From: a virus
Direction: 5' to 3' (one strand)
Virus record (IMG/VR): IMGVR_UViG_3300037246_000876
Location: 1-49,666 of that record
Length of the DNA: 49,666 nt
Shown: positions 1 through 6,695 of the stretch, one piece after another
Numbering within the stretch: the first letter of the stretch is position 1
Layout of the letters: each line of letters starts with the position of its first letter
Made by a program: the position numbers and the translations under genes
Notes under the pieces: model-generated
What the model was told of the DNA's origin: nothing
Seen by the model: only the letters and a program-made list of their open reading frames with translations
Databases searched by the model: none

Positions 1-105
1 AAGGACAAAGCCAAAGAGCTTGCAAAGAATGAACGCCGGAGTTTAGGAACATATATTGAAACTCTGATTTTAGAGGCATGGGATAAATGGCAAAAGACTA
101 TTTGA
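1..105 (+). CDS. 3' part of ribbon-helix-helix protein (complete copy at 49476-49622)
   Basis: The window opens inside this gene. The frame starting at base 1 encodes the last 34 residues, from KDKAKELAKNERR to the TGA at 103-105. The full gene, with its ATG, is at the other end of the window and is described there. The next gene starts one base after the stop, suggesting translational coupling. Confidence 0.85.
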   Translation, partial: KDKAKELAKNERRSLGTYIETLILEAWDKWQKTI

Positions 106-149
106 TATGGATTTATCGAAAATAGACAATATCGAATTTGGAGAAGTCA
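1..149. repeat. Terminal direct repeat, left copy
   Basis: These 149 bases are repeated in the same orientation at 49518-49666. The only difference is position 127 (C here, T at 49644). This is what a circular or circularly permuted genome looks like when linearised with an overlap, or a genome with a short direct terminal repeat. The substitution is synonymous (GAC/GAT, Asp7 of the protein starting at 107), which points to population variation rather than random error. Confidence 0.95.
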
Positions 150-292
150 CAGAAAATGACTCACCCGACTTTGCAGATACTTACATTTCAAATGCCAATT
201 ACAACGGCGAAGAAATGACAGAATCACAATTAGACGAGATAAACGAAAACACAGAATTTGTGCATGAAAAATTAATTGAACATTTATATTGA
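107..292 (+). CDS. Small acidic phage protein, 61 aa
   Basis: An acidic 61-residue protein with the pattern DSPDFADTYISNANYNG followed by EEMTESQLDEINE. It resembles a family of short conserved phage proteins of unknown function, often found next to recombination genes. It starts one base after the stop of the ribbon-helix-helix gene and is followed within 5 bases by the DUF1367-like gene, so the three are probably one transcript. Function unknown. Confidence 0.8.
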   Translation: MDLSKIDNIEFGEVTENDSPDFADTYISNANYNGEEMTESQLDEINENTEFVHEKLIEHLY

Positions 293-296
293 TTGT

Positions 297-707
297 ATGA
301 AAATCTTTGTTAAAAAAACAATATCTGGCTTAGTTCCTGCATCAAGAAATGAATTTGATAAACTCCAGGATGCTAAATTGAAGATGGGGGAATTTTACGA
401 GGTTGATATTAAGAAGAAAAGAAATGTACAATTTCACAGAAAATTGTTTGCTCTTTTTAATATTTGCTTTGAGAATCAGGATCAATTTGAAACATTGGAA
501 GATTTGAGAGCATGGATAACTATTAAGGCAGGATACTATAAAGAGATTGAAACACCAACAGGCGTATTTTATATGCCAAAATCCATTAGTTTTTCAAAGA
601 TGGATGATATAGAATTTGAAAAATATTATAATCAATGTATAGTTGTTGTTATGCGATTTATTGGAGTTGACAAAATGGATTTAATAGAAGAAATAAATCA
701 ATTTTAG
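297..707 (+). CDS. DUF1367-like phage protein, 136 aa
   Basis: The frame is open from a TTG at 276, but the ATG at 297 is preferred because it lies just after the upstream stop and begins MKIFVKKTISGLVPAS. The core KMGEFYEVDIKKKRN followed by VQFHRKLFALFNI matches my memory of the DUF1367 family found in many phages and prophages; its biochemical role is not established. It lies in a string of small early genes ahead of the RNA ligase. Confidence in the family is moderate, and high that it is a gene. Confidence 0.75.
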   Translation: MKIFVKKTISGLVPASRNEFDKLQDAKLKMGEFYEVDIKKKRNVQFHRKLFALFNICFENQDQFETLEDLRAWITIKAGYYKEIETPTGVFYMPKSISFSKMDDIEFEKYYNQCIVVVMRFIGVDKMDLIEEINQF

Positions 708-709
708 CT

Positions 710-868
710 ATGAACGAATTAGAATTATTAAACCGGCACACAGAAGTATCCGAAACAATCGGCTTTGATATTTTTAAAGATTGTGAGCCCATTGATATAA
801 TTGGACTTTATGATTTTGCCCGGGTAATTTGGAATTATGAGAAGATGGATGAACGTTTAAATGTGTAA
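710..868 (+). CDS. Hypothetical protein, 52 aa
   Basis: The reading frame from ATG 710 to TAA 868 encodes an acidic 52-residue protein starting MNELELLNRHTEVSE. It fits exactly between the DUF1367-like gene (stop at 707) and the RNA ligase gene (start at 871), with 2-base spacings on both sides. That tight packing is the main support. No family recognised. Confidence 0.65.
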   Translation: MNELELLNRHTEVSETIGFDIFKDCEPIDIIGLYDFARVIWNYEKMDERLNV

Positions 869-870
869 TT

Positions 871-1590
871 ATGAAACCACTAAACAGAAAGAATTATGGT
901 TCTATTCCGCACTTGTTAGGCTCTAAATTAGGCGGAACTGATAAGTATGTGCACGAGGGACAACACAAAATATTAACGGAAAAAACAAGAGATTCTAAAG
1001 ATTTTGTTATAGTCACAGAAAAATATGACGGGAGTAATGTTGGAATAGCCAGAAAGGATAATAAAATTATTGCACTGACTCGCTCTGGATATTTAGCCGA
1101 AACAAGCCCATATAAGCAGCATCATTATTTTTCTGAATGGGTGCAGCGTCAAAAAGATAGATTTCATTTCATTGGAGAGGGGGAGCGATTGACAGGAGAA
1201 TGGCTAATGGTGGTTCATTCAATTGAATACAAAATATTAAACGATCCATTTGTTGCGTTTGATTATTTTACGATAGACAATAACAGGATATTATATAAAG
1301 ACCTTATTACAAAAACTAATTTGGCAAATATTGAAACGCCGCGTATTCTGTTTGCCGGACGACAATCATTCCCTTTGGATGTTGTCTTTGAAGAGTTGAA
1401 TGGAAGCAAGCATCATCATCCCATAATAGCTAATGGCAAACCAGAGGGGGTTGTTTATAGGGTCGAAAGAAACGATTCTTTTGATTTTGCAGCAAAGTTT
1501 GTCAGATCTGATTTTAAACCAGGCATATATTGCATTGGTGTTGATGGTAATGATTTGAAATGGAATATTTCACCTGAGAACTTGAAATAA
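871..1590 (+). CDS. RNA ligase, Rnl2-like nucleotidyltransferase
   Basis: A 239-residue member of the covalent nucleotidyltransferase superfamily. Visible motifs are I (KYDGSN, residues 51-56, with Lys51 as the AMP-accepting residue), III (GEWL, 109-112), IIIa (FVAFDYF, 127-133), IV (PEGVVYR, 191-197) and V (AAKFVR, 207-212). The length matches the catalytic domain of the T4 Rnl2 type rather than a DNA ligase with an OB fold. RNA ligases of this type reseal nicked RNA, typically tRNAs cut by host anticodon nucleases. This genome also encodes at least six tRNAs, which fits a tRNA-repair role (inference). No polynucleotide kinase partner was seen. Confidence 0.88.
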   Translation: MKPLNRKNYGSIPHLLGSKLGGTDKYVHEGQHKILTEKTRDSKDFVIVTEKYDGSNVGIARKDNKIIALTRSGYLAETSPYKQHHYFSEWVQRQKDRFHFIGEGERLTGEWLMVVHSIEYKILNDPFVAFDYFTIDNNRILYKDLITKTNLANIETPRILFAGRQSFPLDVVFEELNGSKHHHPIIANGKPEGVVYRVERNDSFDFAAKFVRSDFKPGIYCIGVDGNDLKWNISPENLK

Positions 1591-1616
1591 AATGAAGCCT
1601 TCTAAATATTCACATA

Positions 1617-1808
1617 ATGGCAACAATATCATGCGCAGAATGTAAATCATTCATAACCGATGGCAGTAAAATTAAAGAAGAAATTGCAAGGGAGAATAAA
1701 TGGCAAACGGGTATGCTAGGTATTTATATTTGTCCTCATTGCAGAAAGATCAGACTGTTGAAAATTATATTGATTAAAGTTAGTAAATTTTACATAATAG
1801 GAAAATGA
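1617..1808 (+). CDS. Small zinc-ribbon-like protein, 63 aa
   Basis: It carries two CxxC pairs (CAEC near residue 6 and CPHC near residue 39), as in a zinc ribbon, followed by a hydrophobic basic tail. It overlaps the start of the NinG gene by 4 bases (ATGA), a typical coupled junction. Function unknown; zinc binding is inferred from the cysteine spacing only. Confidence 0.7.
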   Translation: MATISCAECKSFITDGSKIKEEIARENKWQTGMLGIYICPHCRKIRLLKIILIKVSKFYIIGK

Positions 1809-2419
1809 AAAACACAACATGCCAACATAAAGATTGCGCCGAAGCGCGTTTAAAAAAACCCGGTAATAATATCCTATACTTTAAATTCTGTACCGATCAT
1901 CAAATAGAGGCTAATTTAAGCAAAATAAGAGCCGATGTACAGAAAGATAGGGAAGAACTAAAAAAGGCTAAGGAATCGAAGAAAAAGACGGGTACTGAGC
2001 GTTTTTATACATCTTCTGCCTGGCGGAATTGCAGCCACTTTATACTTTTGTATTATTCTGACGATAATTTAATGGTCAGATGTTCAACATCTCCACATCT
2101 TCAGTATCATATAACCGACAAAGAAATACATTGCGGGCATTATCACAAAGCCGATCAGCACAAAGCTACTGCCTTTGAACTTAGGAATATCTGTCCTCAG
2201 TCTTATTCTGATAATGTGCATTTTTCCGGCAAGCCTGAAATTATGGCAAAGTGGATTGAATTAACACATGGTGAAGGGACATTGGAGTGGTTAGACAGAA
2301 AAAAGAATGAAACATTAAAATTAGATAAATACACCCTAGATAAAATTAGTAAACATTATTTAGGGTTATTAAACGCAGAATTAAAAAGAAGAGGAATAAA
2401 AAACCCGTGGAGAAAATGA
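1805..2419 (+). CDS. ninG: NinG-like recombination protein
   Basis: A 204-residue protein with an N-terminal Cys-rich segment (C6, C11, C29, H32), a charged coiled region at about 40-62, and a C-terminal block CGHYHKADQHKATAFELRN followed by ICPQ. This resembles lambda NinG (Rap), which acts with RecT/Red-type annealing systems and resolves branched recombination intermediates. A RecT and a YqaJ exonuclease are encoded about 4 kb upstream across the junction, giving a consistent recombination set. It overlaps both neighbours by 4 bases. Confidence 0.8.
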   Translation: MKNTTCQHKDCAEARLKKPGNNILYFKFCTDHQIEANLSKIRADVQKDREELKKAKESKKKTGTERFYTSSAWRNCSHFILLYYSDDNLMVRCSTSPHLQYHITDKEIHCGHYHKADQHKATAFELRNICPQSYSDNVHFSGKPEIMAKWIELTHGEGTLEWLDRKKNETLKLDKYTLDKISKHYLGLLNAELKRRGIKNPWRK

Positions 2420-2490
2420 AAAACGAAAATATTGAATACGATTTAACACCATATCCAGACGACACAACAACCGTAATATTTAGCAGATAA
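2416..2490 (+). CDS. Tiny protein, 24 aa
   Basis: A short frame (MKNENIEYDLTPYPDDTTTV...) that starts at the ATGA overlap with the NinG stop and ends in a TAATG overlap with the next gene. Both junctions are of the coupled type, which is the only support. It may simply be a coupling peptide. Confidence 0.4.
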   Translation: MKNENIEYDLTPYPDDTTTVIFSR

Positions 2491-2654
2491 TGGAAGAAAT
2501 AAGACTATCTAAAGAGCCTGTGTGCGAAACCCACAATCTTAAAGACCTCGGATATATTGAGCGTCAGGAATGGGCAGAGAAGCAATTAAAGGCAGGGAAA
2601 AAGCAAGCACAATGTATTAAATGTGGTAGATGGTTATTCCCTTTTGAAATATAA
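2490..2654 (+). CDS. Small phage protein with CxxC knuckle, 54 aa
   Basis: The 54-residue product reads MEEIRLSKEPVCETHNLKDL, then GYIERQEWAEKQLKAGKKQA, then a C-terminal CIKCGRWLF. The CxxH plus CxxC arrangement suggests one bound zinc. Similar short proteins are common beside ninG-type genes in phages of Bacteroidota and Firmicutes. It is the last gene before the operator-bearing promoter at 2665. Confidence 0.75.
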   Translation: MEEIRLSKEPVCETHNLKDLGYIERQEWAEKQLKAGKKQAQCIKCGRWLFPFEI

Positions 2655-2664
2655 TTTCAAAACC

Positions 2665-2707
2665 TGATAAAAATCATATTTTTTGTTAATTGGCAGTTGT
2701 AATTTAG
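2665..2707 (+). promoter_or_regulatory. Operator-promoter site 1
   Basis: The palindrome TGATAAAAATCA (2665-2676) is followed after exactly 23 bp by the -7-like box TAATTTAG (2700-2707). The sequence after the box, TGGTATA, recurs downstream of other promoters in this genome. The leader to the next ATG is 30 nt. The operator occupies the position just upstream of where a -33 TTTG would be. Confidence 0.75.
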
Positions 2708-2737
2708 TGGTATATTAATAATTAAAAATTTAGCGAT

Positions 2738-3115
2738 ATGAAATTAAATGCAAAAACAGTACACGACACATTTCTTGAATGTCTATTTAAGGATGGAGAA
2801 CCAACCGAAAATCATAAGTGGGGAGAAGCAGTTCGAATGAAAGTTGGTTTTAATCCTGAACGACTGAAAGAAAAAGAGCCACTTATTGAAGAACTTTTAA
2901 AAGAACTACCAAATGAATTTCAAAAAAACGGTGGTGGTGGAATGAGTTTTCTGAATATGTGTAATGACAAAAACGGAAACCAATGGGCAGATATGCACAA
3001 AACTATGGATGAGCTTGTGGCTCTTGGAACTGCAACTGATAAACTTTCATTTTTGATGTCGAAAGAAATGTGGAGTGAATTGCCCGGAGGAATGCCTTAT
3101 TTAGTAGTTAATTAA
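2738..3115 (+). CDS. Conserved phage hypothetical protein, 125 aa
   Basis: The protein contains NGGGGMSFLNMCNDKNGNQW near the middle and ends in MWSELPGGMPYLVVN; I recall this pattern from hypothetical proteins of Bacteroidota phages. It has its own operator-controlled promoter and its leader is nearly identical to that of the gene at 35852-36130. It is followed by a structured gene-free region. Function unknown. Confidence 0.8.
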   Translation: MKLNAKTVHDTFLECLFKDGEPTENHKWGEAVRMKVGFNPERLKEKEPLIEELLKELPNEFQKNGGGGMSFLNMCNDKNGNQWADMHKTMDELVALGTATDKLSFLMSKEMWSELPGGMPYLVVN

Positions 3116-3276
3116 TCCGCAAGTTTCCGCTAAATTCTTGCGGTTTCTGCTGGATGCTTTACGAGGTGTCCGGCTTTGTGGGTGAAAGATGTTAATAATC
3201 AAAGATACATAATGATTTTGCTTTATAATCACATATTAGGAGTTATTAAATATGTCATCCATATAATCCAGACGAA

Positions 3277-3284
3277 TATATTTG
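3277..3284 (+). promoter_or_regulatory. -7 box TATATTTG for a candidate ncRNA
   Basis: A perfect TAnnTTTG box in a gene-free region. Transcription would start near 3291, just ahead of a run of hairpins. No palindromic operator is found at the 23-bp position and no clear TTTG at -33. Confidence 0.55.
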
Positions 3285-3289
3285 ATGGA

Positions 3290-3485
3290 TTAATATTTAA
3301 TGCTCCTGATAGCTCGCTATTAACCAGACGGTCGCACCGTCCGAGATACTATTTGTCGTATGATGATTATACGAAGGTGCCGGAAGCGGCGAACGAAAGG
3401 CACCGACACAGCGAAAGCACATAGGATGTAATACTTATTTTGATTATAAAGCTACGCCCCGCACTGAGATAAATGCGGGGCTTTG
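3290..3485 (+). ncRNA. Candidate structured RNA, about 195 nt
   Basis: A gene-free stretch (3116-3533) holds, after the TATATTTG box, four consecutive hairpins: GATAG/CTATT near 3310, GACGGT/ACCGTC near 3328, TCGTAT/ATACGA near 3357, and GGTGCC/GGCACC at about 3375-3405. A strong GCCCCGCA/TGCGGGGC hairpin closes it at 3456-3481. The region is visibly richer in GC than its neighbours and has no convincing reading frame (an 82-codon frame at 3176-3424 has no family features). The part before it (3116-3276) holds a CCGCAAG/CTTGCGG hairpin just after the preceding stop. No known RNA family was recognised. Confidence 0.55.
3456..3485 (+). terminator. GC-rich hairpin, probable terminator
   Basis: An 8-bp GC-rich stem (GCCCCGCA with TGCGGGGC) and a 10-nt loop, followed by a short TTT. 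The U-run is weak, so it may be a stable 3' end rather than a classical intrinsic terminator. Confidence 0.5.
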
Positions 3486-3533
3486 GGGGTGAAAGACTGT
3501 GGGGGTGGGTGTTTTAACTAGATGTTTTGATAT

Positions 3534-4487
3534 ATGGATGAATTAAACAAAGTACATCATAAGAATTTCTTAGATAATGATATTCCAGATAAATCGGTGC
3601 AACTAATAATTGCAGATGCGCCATATTATCGTGTGAAAGGAGAGTTTGATTTTATCTGGAAAACATTTGATGATTATCTAAAGGATGTTGAAAAATGGGC
3701 GATTGAATGTAAAAGGATTTTAGCTGACAATGGGACTTTACTTTGGTATGGAGATGCTAAAAATATTGCTTATGCTCAGATAATATTTGATAAACATTTT
3801 GACCTACTGAATAGTATAGTTTGGGAAAACACAAACGACCATAAACAACAGATAAGATTTAATGAAGATTTGAGGTCATTTGCGCCGCTTACTGAAAGGA
3901 TTTTAATGTATAGTAATGAAACATACAACCTAACACAGTGTATTTATCACATAAGAAACTATATAAGAGCCGAAATAACAAGTGCAAAAGGTAAAATAGT
4001 ATTGAAGCATATAAATGAATCTTTAGGAGCTGCAACAAATGGTGGCGGTGTTGCTTCAGCTTGTTTAAGTTTAGACAAAGCAGAACCAACAATGCTAACA
4101 AAAGAAATGTATGAGAAGTTACAAAAATGGTGTTATCCACACTTACGCAAAGAATATGAAGACTTACGCAAAGAATATGAAGACTTACGGCGACCATTTA
4201 ATAACTCCTTACATTTGGGTGATGTAATAAGAATACCAAATCTTGAAACGAGCAAATACGACCACGACACTATTAAGCCAGAGAAGCTAACAAGGATACT
4301 TATAAATACATGCAGCCGAAAGAATGATCTAATAGCTGTTCCTTTTGCTGGCTCTGGTACAGAATGCGCCATGAGCGCAAAAGAAGGCAGATCATTTATA
4401 GGTTTCGATATTGAAAAGAAATATGTTGATATGTCAAATGAGAGAGCACAAACAATATTAAGAGAACCGCAATTATTTCAAGTTTGA
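3534..4487 (+). CDS. DNA methyltransferase (N6-adenine or N4-cytosine, beta-class order)
   Basis: A 317-residue protein. The catalytic motif IV appears as ADAPYY (residues 27-32), a variant of DPPY/DPPF in which Pro is replaced by Ala. The SAM-binding motif I (FAGSGTE) is near residues 271-277, followed by GFDIEKKYVDMSNER, which is typical of the fold. Motif IV before motif I is the beta-class order. Phage methyltransferases modify phage DNA to evade restriction or signal packaging; the target base and site cannot be read here. Residues about 204-221 contain three near-identical KEYEDLR heptads encoded by a 21-bp tandem repeat. Confidence 0.87.
   Translation: MDELNKVHHKNFLDNDIPDKSVQLIIADAPYYRVKGEFDFIWKTFDDYLKDVEKWAIECKRILADNGTLLWYGDAKNIAYAQIIFDKHFDLLNSIVWENTNDHKQQIRFNEDLRSFAPLTERILMYSNETYNLTQCIYHIRNYIRAEITSAKGKIVLKHINESLGAATNGGGVASACLSLDKAEPTMLTKEMYEKLQKWCYPHLRKEYEDLRKEYEDLRRPFNNSLHLGDVIRIPNLETSKYDHDTIKPEKLTRILINTCSRKNDLIAVPFAGSGTECAMSAKEGRSFIGFDIEKKYVDMSNERAQTILREPQLFQV
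4141..4182 (+). repeat. In-frame 21-bp tandem repeat
   Basis: Two perfect copies of the 21-mer ACTTACGCAAAGAATATGAA+G at 4141-4161 and 4162-4182, followed by a partial third. They encode repeated KEYEDLR heptads inside the methyltransferase, between the catalytic and SAM-binding parts. Copy-number slippage would keep the frame. Confidence 0.85.
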
Positions 4488-4639
4488 TGCAAAACACAAA
4501 CCACGATCTATCATTACCAATTCTCGAAAAAGAACTTAAAGCACTTCGAGAATACAACAGATCACCTAATCAGTTCGGTAAAGTATCAGAAGCCGGATTA
4601 ATTGAGGCTATTGAGAATAAACAAGGTAAATTGTTTTAA
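4487..4639 (+). CDS. Hypothetical protein, 50 aa
   Basis: It starts at an ATG overlapping the methyltransferase stop (TGATG) and encodes a charged helical peptide (MQNTNHDLSLPILEKELKAL...). It ends one base before the next ATG. The coupled junctions support translation. No family recognised. Confidence 0.6.
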   Translation: MQNTNHDLSLPILEKELKALREYNRSPNQFGKVSEAGLIEAIENKQGKLF

Positions 4640-4640
4640 C

Positions 4641-4796
4641 ATGAAAAACCCCGATATCGAAAGATGCAGATTTAATATTGCATTGAGTGAACGAGCTGAA
4701 AAGCAATCAATGAGGCTTATTGACAGGCTAAGGAATAACCCTATCGACCATGTAGTTCTTTGTATTAATATGGTTGTATGTAATAGGCTTAATTGA
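4641..4796 (+). CDS. Hypothetical protein, 51 aa
   Basis: The ATG at 4641 is chosen because it directly follows the upstream stop; the frame is open from a TTG at 4602. The 51-residue product (MKNPDIERCRFNIALSERAE...) looks helical and basic. It is the last rightward gene before a terminator hairpin. Confidence 0.6.
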   Translation: MKNPDIERCRFNIALSERAEKQSMRLIDRLRNNPIDHVVLCINMVVCNRLN

Positions 4797-4819
4797 AGAG
4801 ATTGTAATGTGTGTAATTA

Positions 4820-4864
4820 AAAGCGGTTAATATTCGTATAGTGTATTAACTGCTTTTTTATTTA
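4820..4864 (+). terminator. Rho-independent terminator
   Basis: A long stem (AGCGGTTAATA paired with TATTAACTGCT) ends in TTTTTT. It closes the rightward early transcript, and the genes beyond it are on the other strand. Flanking A and T tracts would let it work on both strands. Confidence 0.8.
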
Positions 4865-4874
4865 AAACAAGTAA

Positions 4875-5003
4875 TCATGAGCATTCGGGCTTTTTACTGT
4901 TTTGTTCTCTCGCCTCCTTCATGATATCACTCTGTCGTTCTCTACATTGCATCATGAATTTAAGGAGCTTTTTAGATGGGTTTTTGATGTGTAGTGTTTT
5001 CAT
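4875..5003 (-). CDS. Small basic protein, 42 aa
   Basis: A short leftward frame beginning MKTLHIKNPSKKLLKFMMQC, basic and helical, with an A-rich leader. It lies 25 bases downstream of a 93-residue gene on the same strand and the two may be co-transcribed. No family recognised. Confidence 0.45.
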   Translation of the reverse strand: MKTLHIKNPSKKLLKFMMQCRERQSDIMKEAREQNSKKPECS

Positions 5004-5028
5004 ATCTTATATTATTAGTATCCAAAGG

Positions 5029-5310
5029 TTAGGGCAAAGTATATCTAACATAGTTTTTCTTCATAAAAAGAAAGTATATGCACACGTATTTTAAACTTAA
5101 TCTTCTCTGATTATACGCCCTTCTAAATAGCTCTTTATTTAATCTCAAATCAACTCTAAACTTTTTAAATAGACTGACCAATACTTTATATGCAAACAAG
5201 ACAATCCTGTCTGTTGGTTTTATTTTGTAAGTTTGAATATAGTATGTATCAAACACATGCCGGTGTAATCTTTCGATGTTGTATTCAATTATTAATTTTA
5301 GCGTTTTCAT
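5029..5310 (-). CDS. Hypothetical basic protein, 93 aa
   Basis: A lysine/arginine-rich protein (MKTLKLIIEYNIERLHRHVF...) without recognisable motifs. Its start is preceded by the A-rich leader ATAAATAAAACTAAAATG typical of this genome. With the 42-residue gene downstream it forms a two-gene leftward unit between a terminator and a gene-free region. Coding status is likely but not certain. Confidence 0.5.
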   Translation of the reverse strand: MKTLKLIIEYNIERLHRHVFDTYYIQTYKIKPTDRIVLFAYKVLVSLFKKFRVDLRLNKELFRRAYNQRRLSLKYVCIYFLFMKKNYVRYTLP

Positions 5311-5651
5311 TTTAGTTTTATTTATCTAAGTTAACATTATTATCCGGTAATCTGAAAAGGTTTGAGGTAAAAGGTACACAAAATAAGTCCCCCTATATCC
5401 CCCTAAAGACATAGAAAGCAGTTTATAATGCGTACCGCTATCATCCGTATAAACTTTAAGGAATCGGCTTTTTGGCTCATAGCGGAAAACAAGTCCCCAG
5501 AAATCACGCTATGATTTAAACACTCAATCTTAATTCGACTCGTTACTTTTTAAAGTGTTTGCAATTCCATCACTGTGATTATGTGATGGGCGTTAAGGCG
5601 GTCTTTGAACTGTTTCCATTTTGGAAATAGTTGATGCCTGATATATTAAAC
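5311..5651. other. Gene-free region with several inverted repeats
   Basis: No convincing reading frame on either strand. It holds at least three clear hairpins: CCGCTAT/ATAGCGG (5435-5485), CCATCAC/GTGATGG (5567-5589, 7-bp stem) and an 11-bp stem AACTGTTTCCA/TGGAAATAGTT (5608-5632). Two near-copies of a C-rich motif (GTCCCCCTATATCCCCC) lie near 5385-5402. It could be the distal part of a leftward RNA starting near 5775, a replication-control region, or the long leader of the 93-residue gene. Confidence 0.5.
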
Positions 5652-5775
5652 AAGAAAAATCCGACCACGTTAAGACTAGCCACAAGAAGCTACGTGTCGG
5701 ATTTAATATGTAATTAAAATAATGTTCAATATTCATCTTGTGGTTTTTGAGGCGCGTCTTAATTCACCTGTATTA
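5652..5775 (-). ncRNA. Candidate small RNA with own promoter and terminator
   Basis: Leftward transcription from the promoter at 5780-5810 would give about 120 nt ending in a strong hairpin: AAATCCGA paired with TCGGATTT, extended by ACGTG/CACGT with one bulge (5658-5704 on the plus strand), followed by TTTTTCTTG. Within it, CCACAAGA near the 5' end is complementary to TCTTGTGG in the terminator loop, so an alternative pairing that breaks the terminator, or a pseudoknot, is possible. There is no reading frame of note. Confidence 0.55.
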
Positions 5776-5779
5776 ACCA

Positions 5780-5810
5780 CAAAGATAGTTGATTGTTTTG
5801 TTTAATCAAA
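5780..5810 (-). promoter_or_regulatory. Canonical Bacteroidota promoter
   Basis: On the minus strand TTTG (5810-5807) and TATCTTTG (5787-5780) are separated by 19 bp, a textbook match to TTTG-N19-TAnnTTTG. The box is followed by TGGTTAATA, like the TGGTATA found after other boxes here. It lies just downstream of the 176-residue gene and drives no gene, hence the ncRNA call. Confidence 0.7.
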
Positions 5811-5812
5811 GT

Positions 5813-6343
5813 TTAAGTGTGTAATTTTCCACCGCTCAATTCACATAGAAATTGCATTACTTTTTCAAGCTCTGGGTTTCTAAAAGCACCGGATAAATAA
5901 TTAACAGGATTATTTAGATTGTGTTTATTGCATTGGATATGTTCGTCACATGCTTTTGATGTTAAGAAAGCGTTACTATATACGTCAATTTCTTGCACGT
6001 TATATTTTGAAAATCCTTTATCTTCTAAGAGTGAATCAATATCATATTCAGAAAGACTTTCATATTGTTTTCTAATCTCTTCGTGGGAGTGAAGCCCAAA
6101 TGCATTATCATGCGCCCATTCGCATAACCATTCAATTTTTTCGTCTAATCTTCTAACTTCACATTCATCTTCATTATTATATAACACCTCGTCGCCAGAA
6201 CCTTCATGCGCTGGCATTTCCTTTTTTTCTTGTATCTGAAAGATATATGGCATGCGTGTGCCTCTATGATCTTGCGTATTCAATTCTTTTGACAAGTTCA
6301 TTAAAAACTCATGCATTTCATCTGATAATTCAATTGTTTTCAT
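5813..6343 (-). CDS. Conserved phage hypothetical protein, 176 aa
   Basis: The N-terminus (MKTIELSDEMHEFLMNLSKE, then TQDHRGTRMPYIFQIQEKKE) resembles a widespread family of phage and prophage proteins of unknown function. An acidic middle region is followed by a C-terminal part with Cys132, Cys138 and Cys166. It is the last gene of a leftward set running from the divergent promoter at 7070. Confidence 0.75.
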   Translation of the reverse strand: MKTIELSDEMHEFLMNLSKELNTQDHRGTRMPYIFQIQEKKEMPAHEGSGDEVLYNNEDECEVRRLDEKIEWLCEWAHDNAFGLHSHEEIRKQYESLSEYDIDSLLEDKGFSKYNVQEIDVYSNAFLTSKACDEHIQCNKHNLNNPVNYLSGAFRNPELEKVMQFLCELSGGKLHT

Positions 6344-6346
6344 AAC

Positions 6347-6520
6347 TCAATCTTTACCAATTAATACTAATTTATCAAGCCCATAAACGAGCACTTTTGT
6401 TTTCTTGTGCACAACTACTATAATCATCTTTTCAGGCGAATTATAGTTGCCTATGCTTGTTATTGTCCCGGATTTGTTTGTTCCTGGGATTAGTGCTTTT
6501 TGTTTTAGTAGGTTTTTCAT
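6347..6520 (-). CDS. Hypothetical protein, 57 aa
   Basis: A beta-rich-looking 57-residue product (MKNLLKQKALIPGTNKSGTI...) that might be a small SH3-like or KOW-like barrel. It ends three bases before the ATG of the 176-residue gene. Its place in a tightly packed leftward series supports translation. Confidence 0.6.
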   Translation of the reverse strand: MKNLLKQKALIPGTNKSGTITSIGNYNSPEKMIIVVVHKKTKVLVYGLDKLVLIGKD

Positions 6521-6524
6521 TTAT

Positions 6525-6692
6525 TTAAGATTTATTTTCTTTTAGCCATTCATTGAATTGTTCGATGTTTCTTTTATCGAAGAGACAATCGCGGCAATCT
6601 ACTTCTTGAGTCAAACAGTGTGCTTCGCCACATAAATAATCTTGCGTATCATTGCTTATGTGAGGTACATTCAATCCTTTAAATTTTTTCAT
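6525..6692 (-). CDS. Small Cys-rich protein, 55 aa
   Basis: It contains four cysteines (CGEAHC then CRDC) and His residues, suggesting a small metal-binding fold. It begins MKKFKGLNVPHISNDTQDYL. It sits between two other small leftward genes with spacings of a few bases. Function unknown. Confidence 0.6.
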   Translation of the reverse strand: MKKFKGLNVPHISNDTQDYLCGEAHCLTQEVDCRDCLFDKRNIEQFNEWLKENKS

Positions 6693-6695
6693 AAT

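Noticed and set aside
1-149. Long terminal repeat as proof of a T7-like packaging end
   Set aside because: A 149-bp overlap is equally produced by circular assembly; without read-end data, packaging type cannot be told.
3176-3424. 82-codon rightward frame
   Set aside because: It runs through the hairpin array and contains no family-like pattern; the promoter-like box lies inside it.
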